The position numbers and the translations under genes are program-made. The notes under the pieces are model-generated. The model ran no database searches and was not told where the DNA came from. It saw only the letters and a program-made list of their open reading frames with translations. Below are positions 1 to 7,436 of a stretch of 11,375 nucleotides of DNA, one piece after another. Each line of letters opens with the position of its first letter. The first letter of the stretch is position 1. The stretch comes from Alphaproteobacteria bacterium (GTDB lineage Bacteria; Pseudomonadota; Alphaproteobacteria; Rhizobiales; Rhizobiaceae): positions 1 to 11,375 of the forward strand of contig JAUIBM010000033.1 in the NCBI GenBank assembly GCA_030428345.1, in the 5' to 3' direction.

Positions 1-695
1 GCCGAGACCACGGCAGGCTGCAGCGGATCGATCTCGCGCGCGACAATGGTGTGAAGCATGGTCAGGAACTGGCCCATGGCGGTGATGGGATCGCGCCCCA
101 GATGCGGCTTGGCGCCATGCGTCCCGGTGCCGCGAAAGACAACCCACCAGGAGTCGGAGGAGGCAAGCTGCGGACCTTCCACGGCGGCGATCTGGTCGAC
201 CGCCAGACCGGGCATGTTGTGCAGGCCGTAGACGGCGTCGACGGGAAAGCGTTCGAAGAATCCGTCCGCGACCATTGCCCCCGCGCCACCCCGGCCTTCC
301 TCCGCAGGCTGGAACACGAAATGGACGGTGCCGGAGAAGTCGCGCCGTTCCGCCAGCTCCTCGGCCGCGCCCAGCAGCATGACCGTATGGCCGTCATGGC
401 CGCATGCGTGCATCTTGCCGGACTGCGTGGATCGCCATGGCGGGGTTCCGGTTTCCGGCATGGCGAGCGCGTCCATGTCGGCGCGCAGTGCGATCGCGCG
501 GTTGCCGTCGCCGCTCTTCAAGGTCCCGACAATGCCTGTGCGGCCGAGTCCGCGCGTCACGGAAATGCCCATCGCCTCCAGCCTTTCGGCGACAATGGCG
601 CTGGTGCGCACTTCCTCGAAACCGAGTTCGGGATGCGCGTGCAGATCGCGGCGCAGGGCGACGAGATCATCGAGCCTGTTCATAATTTCGTCCAT
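1..695 (-). CDS. M20D-family metallo-amidohydrolase (amino-acid deacylase/hippurate hydrolase type), C-terminus cut by window edge
   Basis: Zinc-type hydrolase that would remove an acyl or related group from an N-substituted amino acid in the cytoplasm. About 231 residues are visible of a family length near 390. Seen: the first metal-binding motif MHACGHDGH (residues 95-103; C98, H100), the catalytic/metal acidic pair in QPAEEG (129-134), GLHNMPG with the third ligand histidine (157-163), and the start of the dimerisation domain GTHGAKPH (191-198). The start is put at the ATG at 695, because a GAGG lies 9 bases upstream; another in-frame ATG two codons earlier (701) has only a 3-base spacer. 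It is divergent from the phosphoribosyltransferase gene, and the roughly 95-base space between them must hold both promoters. Family assignment is firm. The substrate is unknown; an N-acyl or N-carbamoyl amino acid would fit the neighbouring amino-acid genes, but that is inference. Confidence 0.93.
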   Translation of the reverse strand, partial: MDEIMNRLDDLVALRRDLHAHPELGFEEVRTSAIVAERLEAMGISVTRGLGRTGIVGTLKSGDGNRAIALRADMDALAMPETGTPPWRSTQSGKMHACGHDGHTVMLLGAAEELAERRDFSGTVHFVFQPAEEGRGGAGAMVADGFFERFPVDAVYGLHNMPGLAVDQIAAVEGPQLASSDSWWVVFRGTGTHGAKPHLGRDPITAMGQFLTMLHTIVAREIDPLQPAVVS

Positions 696-711
696 TGCCA
701 TCGGCCTCGCA

Positions 712-739
712 TTGCATCGCAGATGGCGCAGCCTATTCT
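712..739 (+). promoter_or_regulatory. Possible sigma70-like promoter for the phosphoribosyltransferase gene
   Basis: TTGCAT (712-717) and TATTCT (734-739) are separated by 16 bases, in the space between the two divergent genes. The -10 matches TATAAT at four of six positions, and the -35 matches only its TTG. A start near 746 would leave a leader of 25-50 bases before the coding region. This is a weak, by-eye call. Confidence 0.3.
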
Positions 740-792
740 GGCCGGGACAGGGGAAACAAGGGCAGTTGGCATTGAGGTTTGCACCGCAGGAC

Positions 793-1443
793 ATGTGGCA
801 AGAATTGTTCGCGCCGGCAAGCCTGGACGCCGGGCTGCAGCCGGGCGGCGAGACCTATGCAGCGGCACTGAACGACGGCCGCCAGGTCATCCTGCCGATC
901 CGCCATCTTCCCGGCGGTCAGCACCGGGCGGTTGCATCGCTGATCGTCAACCAGGCGGGGTTTGCGGTCCTCGACGCCCTCGCGGATGCTGTGGCCGACG
1001 CAATGCGGGCGCACGCGCCGGATGTGGTCGTGGCTGTGCCCACGCTGGGCCTGCCACTGGCGGAGGGAGTCGCCCGCCGGCTGGGCCATTCCCGGATGGT
1101 TCCGCTCGGGACGAGCCGCAAGTTCTGGTACGAAGACAGCCTGTCCGAGCCGCTAAACTCGATCACCACCCCGGACCAGGTGAAACGCATCTATGTCGAC
1201 CCGCGCATGCTGCCATTACTGGAGGGCAGGCGCGTCGTGGTGGTGGACGACGTCATCAGCACCGGAACCTCGATGGCGTCGGTGCTGCGGCTGCTGAAGC
1301 GGGCGGGAATCGCACCCGTCGCCATCGGCGCGGCAATGCTGCAGGGCGAAGCCTGGAGGCAGCGCATGGCGGATGAGGCCCCGGGCTGTCCGGTATTCGG
1401 CGCGATCGAAACCCCGATCCTTTCGTTCGCCTCACCCGCCTGA
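793..1443 (+). CDS. Phosphoribosyltransferase (type I PRTase domain), stand-alone
   Basis: A 216-residue protein with the classic PRPP-binding loop VVVVDDVISTGTS (residues 148-160): hydrophobic strand, two acidic residues, then a small/Thr-rich loop. An earlier strand VVVAVPTLGLPLA (78-90) matches the first PRTase-fold substrate loop. A distinctive stretch GTSRKFWYEDSLSEP (106-120) sits where the flexible hood or flap would be. The family transfers a phosphoribosyl group to a nitrogenous base, but the base is not identifiable here and some members are regulators. Start: ATG at 793 has a poorly placed AGGA directly before it. In-frame TTG codons at 772 (AAGGG 9 bases upstream) and 766 are real alternatives, adding 7-9 residues. 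The 3' end overlaps the convergent BASS-like gene by 12 bases. Nothing in the neighbourhood suggests nucleotide salvage, so its link to the catabolic operon is unclear. Confidence 0.88.
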   Translation: MWQELFAPASLDAGLQPGGETYAAALNDGRQVILPIRHLPGGQHRAVASLIVNQAGFAVLDALADAVADAMRAHAPDVVVAVPTLGLPLAEGVARRLGHSRMVPLGTSRKFWYEDSLSEPLNSITTPDQVKRIYVDPRMLPLLEGRRVVVVDDVISTGTSMASVLRLLKRAGIAPVAIGAAMLQGEAWRQRMADEAPGCPVFGAIETPILSFASPA

Positions 1444-2379
1444 AGCGGTCGGCGTCGCGTAGAGACGCCGCATCAGGATCGGCGTCAGGTACATCGGGAT
1501 CTGATAGCAGCCGATGAACAACAGCAGCGGGTCGGTCGTCTCCGGCGGCAGGGCGATCAGGAAAAGCGCGATGTTGCGGTTGCCGGCGACGATGGCGTAG
1601 GCGGCGCGATCCCTGGTCATCGGGGTCTTGCGCAGCGCCAGCGCCATGACGGCCTGCAGTCCCAGATTGGCGATACCGGCGACCGCCAGCCAATAGAGGA
1701 ACCGCAGCGGTTCGCCGGTGATCGCCGCTCCCACGGCCGACATCAGGCCGATGACGATGACCGCCATGCCGAGCGCGGACGCGCCGTCAAGCGCCTGGAC
1801 GGTCCGGGGCTCGGGGCGCGGCAGCAGCAGACCACGAACCAGGAATGCAGCGCCGGTTGCGATCGCGATCACGCCGAGCAGACGGCCGGCCGCGGCGAAG
1901 ACCTGATCGGCGGACCCCAGTTCCGGCAGAAGCCAGAGCGGCGCGAGCACGGTGAGCGGCAGGAGGGCCGTGCCCAGGATGAGCAGGCGCAGCGCGGGCG
2001 CGGGGTCATTGCCGGTCATGATCGTAAGGTTGGGACCGCCGGAGATCGGCGAGGCGGACAGCATGAGCACCAGCGCGACTGCGACGGGACTGTGCATCCA
2101 GCCCCCGGCTGCCAGCAAGAGGATCGCGGCGACCGGCATCAGCAATTGATGCAGCAGGGTGAAGCCAAGGGTCGCGGGGAGGTCGCGCACCGCGCCCAAT
2201 GCCTGGCGTGGGCCGATGCGGAGCGCAGCGATGAACAGCAGACCCGCGACCAGTTCGGGCAGCCAGGGCTTCATCGCCAGCGCCAGGCCGGGCAGGGCGA
2301 CGCCTGCAACAAGGCCGGCGATGAGAAGGGCGCGCGCATGGCCTGCAAGCCAGGCGAAAAGTCCGATTGCGGGGGTCAT
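1432..2379 (-). CDS. BASS-fold (bile acid:sodium symporter-like) membrane transporter
   Basis: A 315-residue, strongly hydrophobic protein with about nine or ten membrane segments and no signal peptide. The two characteristic helix-crossing regions of the BASS fold are recognisable: SASPISGGPNLTIMTGND (108-125), the TM4 crossing, and AIVAGNRNIALFLIAL (262-277), the TM9 crossing. A glutamine before a proline-broken helix (Q78 in LHQLLMP) also fits the fold. From memory of the bacterial ASBT structures, the sodium-site Glu and Gln of TM9 align with V264 and R268 here, so sodium coupling is doubtful. Start: ATG at 2379, which overlaps the TGA of the upstream TauE-type gene as ATGA, indicating translational coupling. 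It is the last gene of the operon. Likely role is transport of an organic anion; direction and substrate are unknown. The family call is moderately firm; an annotation pipeline might call it hypothetical. Confidence 0.8.
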   Translation of the reverse strand: MTPAIGLFAWLAGHARALLIAGLVAGVALPGLALAMKPWLPELVAGLLFIAALRIGPRQALGAVRDLPATLGFTLLHQLLMPVAAILLLAAGGWMHSPVAVALVLMLSASPISGGPNLTIMTGNDPAPALRLLILGTALLPLTVLAPLWLLPELGSADQVFAAAGRLLGVIAIATGAAFLVRGLLLPRPEPRTVQALDGASALGMAVIVIGLMSAVGAAITGEPLRFLYWLAVAGIANLGLQAVMALALRKTPMTRDRAAYAIVAGNRNIALFLIALPPETTDPLLLFIGCYQIPMYLTPILMRRLYATPTASGG

Positions 2380-3119
2380 GCCAGACCCCTGACGATGAGG
2401 ATCGCCGCGGCAACCGCGCTGACGGCCAGAAGGGCGGGGCGATAGCGTCGGTCGAAGCGGCCGCGAACGATCCTCGCCGAAGCCAGTCCCGCAAGCATGG
2501 CCGGCGCCATGATCGCGGCAAGCGCGAAATCGCCCGGTCCCGCCCACCCCGAAAGGTAGAGGCCGGCAAGCGAGATCGCGCAGCCGATCGCGAAGAATGC
2601 GGCCAGCGTGGGCCGCGCCTCGCGGGCCGGCCTGCTCTGGTAGACCATCGCCAGCGGGGGCGCGCCGACCGAGGTGAGGGTGCCCATCACGCCGGAGACG
2701 ACGCTCATCGCGACAAGGCTCGCGCGGGAGAACGCCAGCCGCCAGCCGGCGACCGACAGAAGCACCGCAAGCGCGATAAAGACGCCGAAAACAAGCATGA
2801 AGGTGCTTCTATCCGCCAGATTGGCGAGCACCAGAGTCGCAACCACCACCCCGAGGATGCGGCCGACGACGCCGATCGCCACCTCGTTCCAACGGATCGA
2901 CGGCCGCTCGCGCCAAGCCCCCCAGGTGGCGGTCACAAGGCCGAGGAAGAGAACCGCGGCGGGGACCAGGTGCGGATCGATCAGGGCAAGCAGCGGCGCT
3001 GCCGTGAGGCCAAAACCCATTCCGAGCTCGACCTGGATGATCGCCGCGCAGAAGACAATGGCAAGGATCGGGGCCACCAGCCATGGCGAAGCCATGACGT
3101 GAGAAAATACGCTGTCCAC
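2376..3119 (-). CDS. TauE/SafE-family (DUF81) anion exporter
   Basis: A 247-residue integral membrane protein, normal length for the family, with about eight hydrophobic segments arranged as two related halves. Each half has the glycine-rich signature: MGFGLTAAPLLALI (around 34-47) and SGVMGTLTSVGAPPLAMVY (around 142-160). The family is associated with export of sulfite, sulfoacetate or other small organosulfur anions, but most members are uncharacterised. Start: GTG at 3119, six bases after the TGA of the TRAP large permease. The only nearby ATG, at 3095, lacks a ribosome-binding site and would remove the N-terminal segment. The 3' end overlaps the BASS-like gene by four bases. Position directly behind a TRAP importer and in the same transcript suggests removal of a by-product ion or exchange with the imported substrate; this is inference. 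Confidence 0.9.
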   Translation of the reverse strand: MDSVFSHVMASPWLVAPILAIVFCAAIIQVELGMGFGLTAAPLLALIDPHLVPAAVLFLGLVTATWGAWRERPSIRWNEVAIGVVGRILGVVVATLVLANLADRSTFMLVFGVFIALAVLLSVAGWRLAFSRASLVAMSVVSGVMGTLTSVGAPPLAMVYQSRPAREARPTLAAFFAIGCAISLAGLYLSGWAGPGDFALAAIMAPAMLAGLASARIVRGRFDRRYRPALLAVSAVAAAILIVRGLA

Positions 3120-3125
3120 TGCCGC

Positions 3126-4439
3126 TCAGCCGCCGGGTCGCTGGCGAATGTTGTCGGGCAGCCAGGTTGCCAGATCGGGGAAGGCGATCAGCACGAAGGC
3201 CATCACGACCATGATCAGGAACATGGGAATCGCGGCGCGGGCGATGAAACTCATCTCGTGGCCGGTCATGCCCTGCATGACGAAGAGGTTGAAGCCGATC
3301 GGCGGCGTGATCTGCGCCATTTCCACGACGATGACGATGAAGATGCCGAACCAGACGATGTCGATGCCGGCCTGGCGGATCATCGGCTCGACTACCGCGA
3401 TCGTCAGCACCACGGACGAAATGCCGTCAAGGAAACAGCCGATGACGATGTAGAAGACGAGCAACGCCATCAGCAGTTCGAATTTGGAAAGGCCGAGCGA
3501 GCCGATCCACTCGGCAAGGGCGCGCGGCAGGCCGGTAAAGCCCATGGACAGGGACAGGAACGAAGCGCCTGCCAGGATGAGGGCGATCATGGCCGAGGTG
3601 CGCATCGCGCCCATCAGGCTTTCCGAGAAGGTGCCAAGGGTGAGCGAGCCCTGCGCCGCCGCCAGGATCAGCGAACCGACCACGCCGATGGCGGCGGCCT
3701 CCGTCGCGGTGGCGTAGCCCAGATACATCGAGCCGATGACAAGGAAGATCAGGGTCAGAACGGGCAGGAGAAACCGTGAATTGAGAAGCTTTTCCTTGAA
3801 CGAGATAACCGGTTCGGGGTCCGGCAGGTAGGATTTCGACACTTTCGATACGATGGCGATGTAGCCCATGAACAATGCCGCCAGGCACAGGCCCGGCACG
3901 ATGCCGGCCATGAAGAGCTTGGTGATCGATTCATTGATCGTCACGCCGTAGACGATCAGGGTCAGCGATGGCGGGATCATCAGGCCCAGCGTGGCCGCGC
4001 CCGCCAGCGTGCCGATCACCATGTTTTCGGGATAGTTGCGGCGGCGCAGTTCGGGGATCGACATCTTGCCGACGGTTGTCAGCGTCGCTGCGGACGAGCC
4101 GGAGACCGCCGCGAATACGGCGCAGCCGACGACATTGGTATGCAGCAAGCCGCCCGGCAGGCGCGCCATCCATGGCGACAGGCCGCGAAACATGTCTTCC
4201 GACAGGCGGGTGCGGAACAAGATCTCGCCCATCCAGATGAACAGCGGCAGCGCGGTGAGGGACCATGACGAAGAGGACCGCCAGATGATGGTCATCATCG
4301 CGTCCCCGACCGGGCGCGAGGTGAACAATTCCATGCCGACGAAGGCGACTCCGAGCAGGGCCAGACCGACCCAGACGCCGGCGCCGAGCAGCGCGAACAA
4401 AACGAACAGGAAGATGACGATGGGTGCGAGTTCCGCCAT
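3126..4439 (-). CDS. TRAP transporter large permease (DctM type)
   Basis: A 437-residue protein of standard DctM length, hydrophobic throughout, which forms the ion-coupled membrane channel of a TRAP importer together with the small subunit. Recognisable family segments include LPLFIWMGEILFRTRLSEDM (64-83), LPGGLLHTNVVGCAVFAAVSG (94-114), SGSSAATLTTVGKMSIPEL (113-131, with the conserved GSSAAT that lines the substrate/sodium site) and LGLMIPPSLTLIVYG (151-165). The C-terminal half repeats the fold, including QITPPIGFNLFVMQG, the second conserved PP-containing hairpin. The ATG at 4439 follows the small-permease stop by 12 bases, with an AGGA upstream inside that gap. The protein is intact. The substrate cannot be inferred from this subunit. 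Confidence 0.97.
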   Translation of the reverse strand: MAELAPIVIFLFVLFALLGAGVWVGLALLGVAFVGMELFTSRPVGDAMMTIIWRSSSSWSLTALPLFIWMGEILFRTRLSEDMFRGLSPWMARLPGGLLHTNVVGCAVFAAVSGSSAATLTTVGKMSIPELRRRNYPENMVIGTLAGAATLGLMIPPSLTLIVYGVTINESITKLFMAGIVPGLCLAALFMGYIAIVSKVSKSYLPDPEPVISFKEKLLNSRFLLPVLTLIFLVIGSMYLGYATATEAAAIGVVGSLILAAAQGSLTLGTFSESLMGAMRTSAMIALILAGASFLSLSMGFTGLPRALAEWIGSLGLSKFELLMALLVFYIVIGCFLDGISSVVLTIAVVEPMIRQAGIDIVWFGIFIVIVVEMAQITPPIGFNLFVMQGMTGHEMSFIARAAIPMFLIMVVMAFVLIAFPDLATWLPDNIRQRPGG

Positions 4440-4451
4440 GGTGCCGCTGTC

Positions 4452-4991
4452 CTATTCGCCGTGGCTTTGTTCGACGAAATCTGAGCCGATATTGTCGTGG
4501 CGGGTCAGCAGCAAAGTGATCAGGTTGTCGACGAAACAGATCGCCAGCAGTACCGCGCCAACCGCCATCGGTGTCTGTACGATCCACATCGGCGTTGCAT
4601 CCTGCCCCTGGCTGAGATCGTTGAGCTTGCGCGACCAGTAGACCAGCCGCACCGCATACCACGCCAGGTAGGACGACGCGGCGACGCCGACGGCCATGCA
4701 GGCCAGTTCGCCCCAGAAGCGCCTCTCGCCCAACGCTGTCAGGAACAGGTTCACACGGATATGCGCGCCGCGATTGAGCGCATGGGCGAAGGCGAGGAAC
4801 GAGGCGGAGGCCATGAGGTAGCCGGCATATTCGGAAAGGCCGGGGATCGAGATGTTCATCCAACGGGTCGCCATCTGCGCGACGATCACCAGGAGGATCG
4901 CCACAAGACAAATGGCCGCCGCGACGCCTCCGGCGTCGTAAAGCAAATCGAGCACGCGCCTTACGGCGTGCTTCCTTGGTATCGCAGTCAT
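4452..4991 (-). CDS. TRAP transporter small permease (DctQ type)
   Basis: A 179-residue protein with four predicted membrane helices (about 22-42, 52-72, 92-117 and 138-162), as usual for DctQ subunits. The family motif appears as LNRGAHIRVNLF (72-83) between helices 2 and 3, followed by a cytoplasmic loop and a WxxK/R segment (WSRKLNDL, 119-126). It would pair with the large permease in the inner membrane. The start is the ATG at 4991, preceded by a G-rich GGGGGA ribosome-binding region. An in-frame extension to 5111 is possible on paper, but it would run through the intergenic hairpin and into the end of the binding-protein gene, so it is rejected. Only 12 bases separate it from the next gene. 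Confidence 0.95.
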   Translation of the reverse strand: MTAIPRKHAVRRVLDLLYDAGGVAAAICLVAILLVIVAQMATRWMNISIPGLSEYAGYLMASASFLAFAHALNRGAHIRVNLFLTALGERRFWGELACMAVGVAASSYLAWYAVRLVYWSRKLNDLSQGQDATPMWIVQTPMAVGAVLLAICFVDNLITLLLTRHDNIGSDFVEQSHGE

Positions 4992-5011
4992 CCGGGTCCC
5001 CCGATTGGCAG

Positions 5012-5035
5012 GGGCGCCCGGACAGCCGGGCGCCC
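5012..5035 (-). repeat. Perfect GC-rich inverted repeat (hairpin) between binding-protein and small-permease genes
   Basis: In transcript sense the element reads GGGCGCCCGG, loop CTGT, CCGGGCGCCC: a 10-bp perfect stem with a 4-base loop. It lies in the 59-base gap after the binding-protein stop (5051) and 20 bases or so before the small-permease ribosome-binding site. No T-run follows, so it is not a canonical intrinsic terminator. Hairpins here are known in solute-binding-protein operons to protect the upstream mRNA or partly attenuate transcription, giving more binding protein than permease. The structure is plain in the sequence; the role is inference. Confidence 0.75.
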
Positions 5036-5050
5036 GTGTGTTTGCGGGGG

Positions 5051-6025
5051 TTACATCGCCTTGTAGGCGTCGATGATGGCCTTGCCCTTGTCGCCGGCGT
5101 TCTTCAGCCATTCCTCGGTCATGGTCGCGCCAAAACCCTGCAGGTCGGACTTGAGCTGGTCGCTCGGGCCCTGGACCTTCATGCCGTTCTCAGCGAGCGT
5201 CTTGAGATATTTCGCCGAAAGTTCCTGCGCGGTGGCTTCACCGGCAGCCGCTGCCTTCGCGCCGCACTCCATGATCGTTGTCTTGGTCGCGTCGTCGAGG
5301 GCGTTGTAGGCGTCCTTGTTGACGAAGACCGAATTGCGCGGAAGCCATGCCTGAACGTCATAGAAATGCGTCAGGCTCTCCCACACCTTGGAGTCGACGC
5401 CCGTCGAACCCGAGGAGATGAAGGCTTCGGCAACGCCGGTCGCCAGCGCCTGCGACAGTTCCGCCGCCTCGATCTGCACGGGCGTCATGCCGGCGAGTTC
5501 GGCGATGCGCGCGGTCGCGGCGTTGTAGGCGCGGAACTTGATCCCCTTCATGTCGGCAGCTGAATTGACGTCCTTCTTGAAGTAGAAGCCCTGCGGCGGC
5601 CATGGCACCGAATAGACGAAGACGAGGTTCTGTTCGTCGAGCGCCGCGGCGACCTGATCCTTGGCCGCTTTCCACAGCTTGTCGGAATCGGCGAAGGATG
5701 TCGCCAGGAACGGAATGGAGTCGACGCCGAAGAGCGGGTTCTCATTGGCGTGAGCCGATAGCAGCCGTTCGCCGATCGGCGCCTGTCCGGTCTGCACGGC
5801 GCGCTTGATGTCATTGCCGGAGAACAGCGAGCCGCCGGGATGGGTGACGATCTCGAGCTTGCCACCGCTTCCATCGGTCACGCATTTGGCGAATTCCGCG
5901 CCATTCTCGGAATGATAGTTGGTCGCGGGATAGGCCATCGGCATATCCCATTTCTCGGCAGAGGCGGCGTTGGCGCCGGCCATGGTCAGGGCCGTCGCTG
6001 CCAGAAGTTTCACGTAGAATTTCAT
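5051..6025 (-). CDS. TRAP transporter substrate-binding protein (DctP type), periplasmic
   Basis: A 324-residue secreted protein of normal DctP length. The N-terminus is a Sec signal peptide: positive start (MKFYVK), hydrophobic core, and a likely cleavage site after ASA at residues 21-23, before EKWDMPMAYP. Family features include the interdomain segment MKGIKFRAYNAATARIAELAG (159-179) with the conserved arginine R165 that normally salt-bridges a substrate carboxylate, followed by GMTPVQIEAAELSQAL (179-194). An aromatic-rich pocket segment PWPPQGFYF (141-149) precedes it. The ligand is therefore probably a carboxylic acid, but which one is not readable. The ribosome-binding site is strong (GAGGGAGAA upstream of the ATG at 6025). 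The gene lies 50 bases after the dehydrogenase gene and ahead of both permeases, with hairpins on each side. Confidence 0.97.
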   Translation of the reverse strand: MKFYVKLLAATALTMAGANAASAEKWDMPMAYPATNYHSENGAEFAKCVTDGSGGKLEIVTHPGGSLFSGNDIKRAVQTGQAPIGERLLSAHANENPLFGVDSIPFLATSFADSDKLWKAAKDQVAAALDEQNLVFVYSVPWPPQGFYFKKDVNSAADMKGIKFRAYNAATARIAELAGMTPVQIEAAELSQALATGVAEAFISSGSTGVDSKVWESLTHFYDVQAWLPRNSVFVNKDAYNALDDATKTTIMECGAKAAAAGEATAQELSAKYLKTLAENGMKVQGPSDQLKSDLQGFGATMTEEWLKNAGDKGKAIIDAYKAM

Positions 6026-6055
6026 TACTGTTCTCCCTCTTGGTTAACCCGCATT

Positions 6056-6076
6056 GGCCGCTTGTTTTCCGCGGCC
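6056..6076 (-). repeat. Inverted repeat at the end of the dehydrogenase gene, ahead of the binding-protein gene
   Basis: In transcript sense GGCCGC, a 9-base A-rich loop, then GCGGCC: a perfect 6-bp GC stem that begins on the last base of the TAG stop codon of the dehydrogenase gene. It is followed by AATGCGGG rather than a T-run, so it is not a standard terminator. With the stronger hairpin after the binding-protein gene it brackets that cistron, which would suit mRNA processing or stabilisation. Confidence 0.45.
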
Positions 6077-7362
6077 TATTGAAACCGGTTTGCGCGATAG
6101 GGCGCAAGGTCGATATTGGGCGTCGTCCCGCCGATGATCTGCGCCAGAAGCCGTCCGGTCCTTGGTCCTGCCGTCAGGCCGACATGGTCGTGGCCGAAGC
6201 CCAGAAACGCGCCGCCCAGTCCAGGCGCTTCCGCGATCACCGGAAGCGAGTCGGCCATGGACGGGCGATGCCCCATCCATTCCGTCTTATCCTTCCACGC
6301 AATGCCCGGAATAGCCATGCGGATATTGCGTTCCAGCAAGGCGAAGGGAGCGCGGGAGGGCGGCGCCTCCAGCCCGCCGAACTCGACGATGCCGGCGAGG
6401 CGGAGCCTTCCTTCCATGGGGGTCGCCACGAATTTTCCGGACGCGACCATGACCGGGGAACGCGGCATGATGTTCGGTTCCCAGAGCTCCAGATGGTAGC
6501 CGCGCTCGCTCTCGAGCGGCGCTTCGACCCCCAGCTTGCGCGCCAGCGCGCGCGACCATACGCCGGTCGCCAGCACGACCGCGTCGCAGGCGATCGTCTC
6601 GCCTCCCACGCGAACGCCGCTGACCTTGCCGCCCTCGCGTGCGAAATCCGTCGCCTCGCCCTTCACCAGCCTTGCGCCGCCGGCTTCGGCATGCGCGGCG
6701 AGGGCTTTCACATAGCGTCCGGGATCGGTGATGCGGCCGTGATCCTTGAGGCGCACCGCGCAGGTGAGGTCGGGACCGTAGGAGGGGTCGTAATCGTTGA
6801 AGGCCTTTCCCTCCAGCACGTCCCATTCGATGCCGTGTTCCTTGCGGACCGACCAGCCGAAGGCGTCGCCGGCGAAATGCGCGCGGTCATTGTAGAGAAA
6901 CAGATAGTCCGAGGGCACGACAAAGCTCTCCGCGCCGGTGCCGGCGGCAAGCGCCTGATGGTCGGCCAGGCTGTCGCCGACGAGCGCGTGCATTGCGGTT
7001 GCCCGTCGCTTCACGGCCTCGGCCTTCCCATTGCCCAGATAGCGGATCAGCCATGGCGCGAGCCTTGGGAGATAAGACCACTTCAGGAACAGCGGCTGGT
7101 TGGGGTCCAGCAGCATGCGCGGGGCTTTCGCCAGCAGGCCGGGCACGGTTATCGGAACGATGGAGCAGGACGCCAGCACCCCGCCATTGCCGTGGCTGGT
7201 GCCTTCTCCGGGAGCGGAACGGTCGATCAGAACGACTTCATGCCCGTCGCGCATCAGCCAGATCGCCGTGGAAACGCCGACGATCCCGGCCCCGATCACG
7301 GCCACGCGCTTCCTGATCCGGGAGTTGCTGTCTTCGATCACCCGCGCCCCACTATCCGCCAT
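6076..7362 (-). CDS. FAD-dependent amino-acid dehydrogenase/oxidase, DadA-like (DAO superfamily)
   Basis: A 428-residue flavoenzyme. Residues 19-47 form the Rossmann dinucleotide-binding motif (VAVIGAGIVGVSTA, G24/G26/G29), ending in an acidic residue (D47) after the second strand. The SHGNGG loop (56-61) is typical of DadA and related enzymes. The C-terminal part carries the second FAD segment, LGFGHDHVGLTAGPRTGRLLAQII, a hallmark of D-amino-acid dehydrogenases. Known members oxidise D-amino acids, or cyclic imino acids such as D-hydroxyproline, to 2-oxo or imino products and pass electrons to the respiratory chain at the inner membrane. The start ATG at 7362 has AGGG four bases upstream; the N-terminus is about 17 residues longer than is usual before the FAD motif. 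It lies between the ThDP-enzyme gene (103-base gap) and the TRAP genes. Specificity cannot be read, but a D-amino acid is the natural guess given the nearby racemase. Confidence 0.93.
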   Translation of the reverse strand: MADSGARVIEDSNSRIRKRVAVIGAGIVGVSTAIWLMRDGHEVVLIDRSAPGEGTSHGNGGVLASCSIVPITVPGLLAKAPRMLLDPNQPLFLKWSYLPRLAPWLIRYLGNGKAEAVKRRATAMHALVGDSLADHQALAAGTGAESFVVPSDYLFLYNDRAHFAGDAFGWSVRKEHGIEWDVLEGKAFNDYDPSYGPDLTCAVRLKDHGRITDPGRYVKALAAHAEAGGARLVKGEATDFAREGGKVSGVRVGGETIACDAVVLATGVWSRALARKLGVEAPLESERGYHLELWEPNIMPRSPVMVASGKFVATPMEGRLRLAGIVEFGGLEAPPSRAPFALLERNIRMAIPGIAWKDKTEWMGHRPSMADSLPVIAEAPGLGGAFLGFGHDHVGLTAGPRTGRLLAQIIGGTTPNIDLAPYRANRFQ

Positions 7363-7436
7363 CCATCCCTATCCGCGTTGGGCTTGGGATTTGTCCAATT
7401 GTGGCAAGTCCTTGAGCCAATGCAAGACGATTTCAT

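Noticed and set aside
51..1376. Long open frame on the plus strand, 441 codons, spanning the amidohydrolase and phosphoribosyltransferase genes
   Set aside because: It crosses two well-supported genes in other frames and their shared promoter region, with no family signature of its own.
2367..3779. Long open frame on the plus strand, 470 codons
   Set aside because: It lies antisense to the TauE-type and TRAP large-permease genes, its translation is a charged low-complexity run rich in D, H, R and G, and it matches no family. It is a codon-bias shadow.
3931..4911. Minus-strand open frame of 326 codons across both TRAP permease genes
   Set aside because: It is an out-of-frame reading of the two permeases, arginine- and glycine-rich, with no membrane segments.
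5012..5035. Intrinsic terminator ending the operon after the binding-protein gene
   Set aside because: The stem is strong but no T-run follows on the transcript, and the two permeases required for a TRAP system follow in the same direction.
4992..5111. N-terminal extension of the TRAP small permease to 5111
   Set aside because: It would translate through the hairpin and the end of the binding-protein gene and add an Arg/Pro-rich segment foreign to the family; the ATG at 4991 has a suitable ribosome-binding region.
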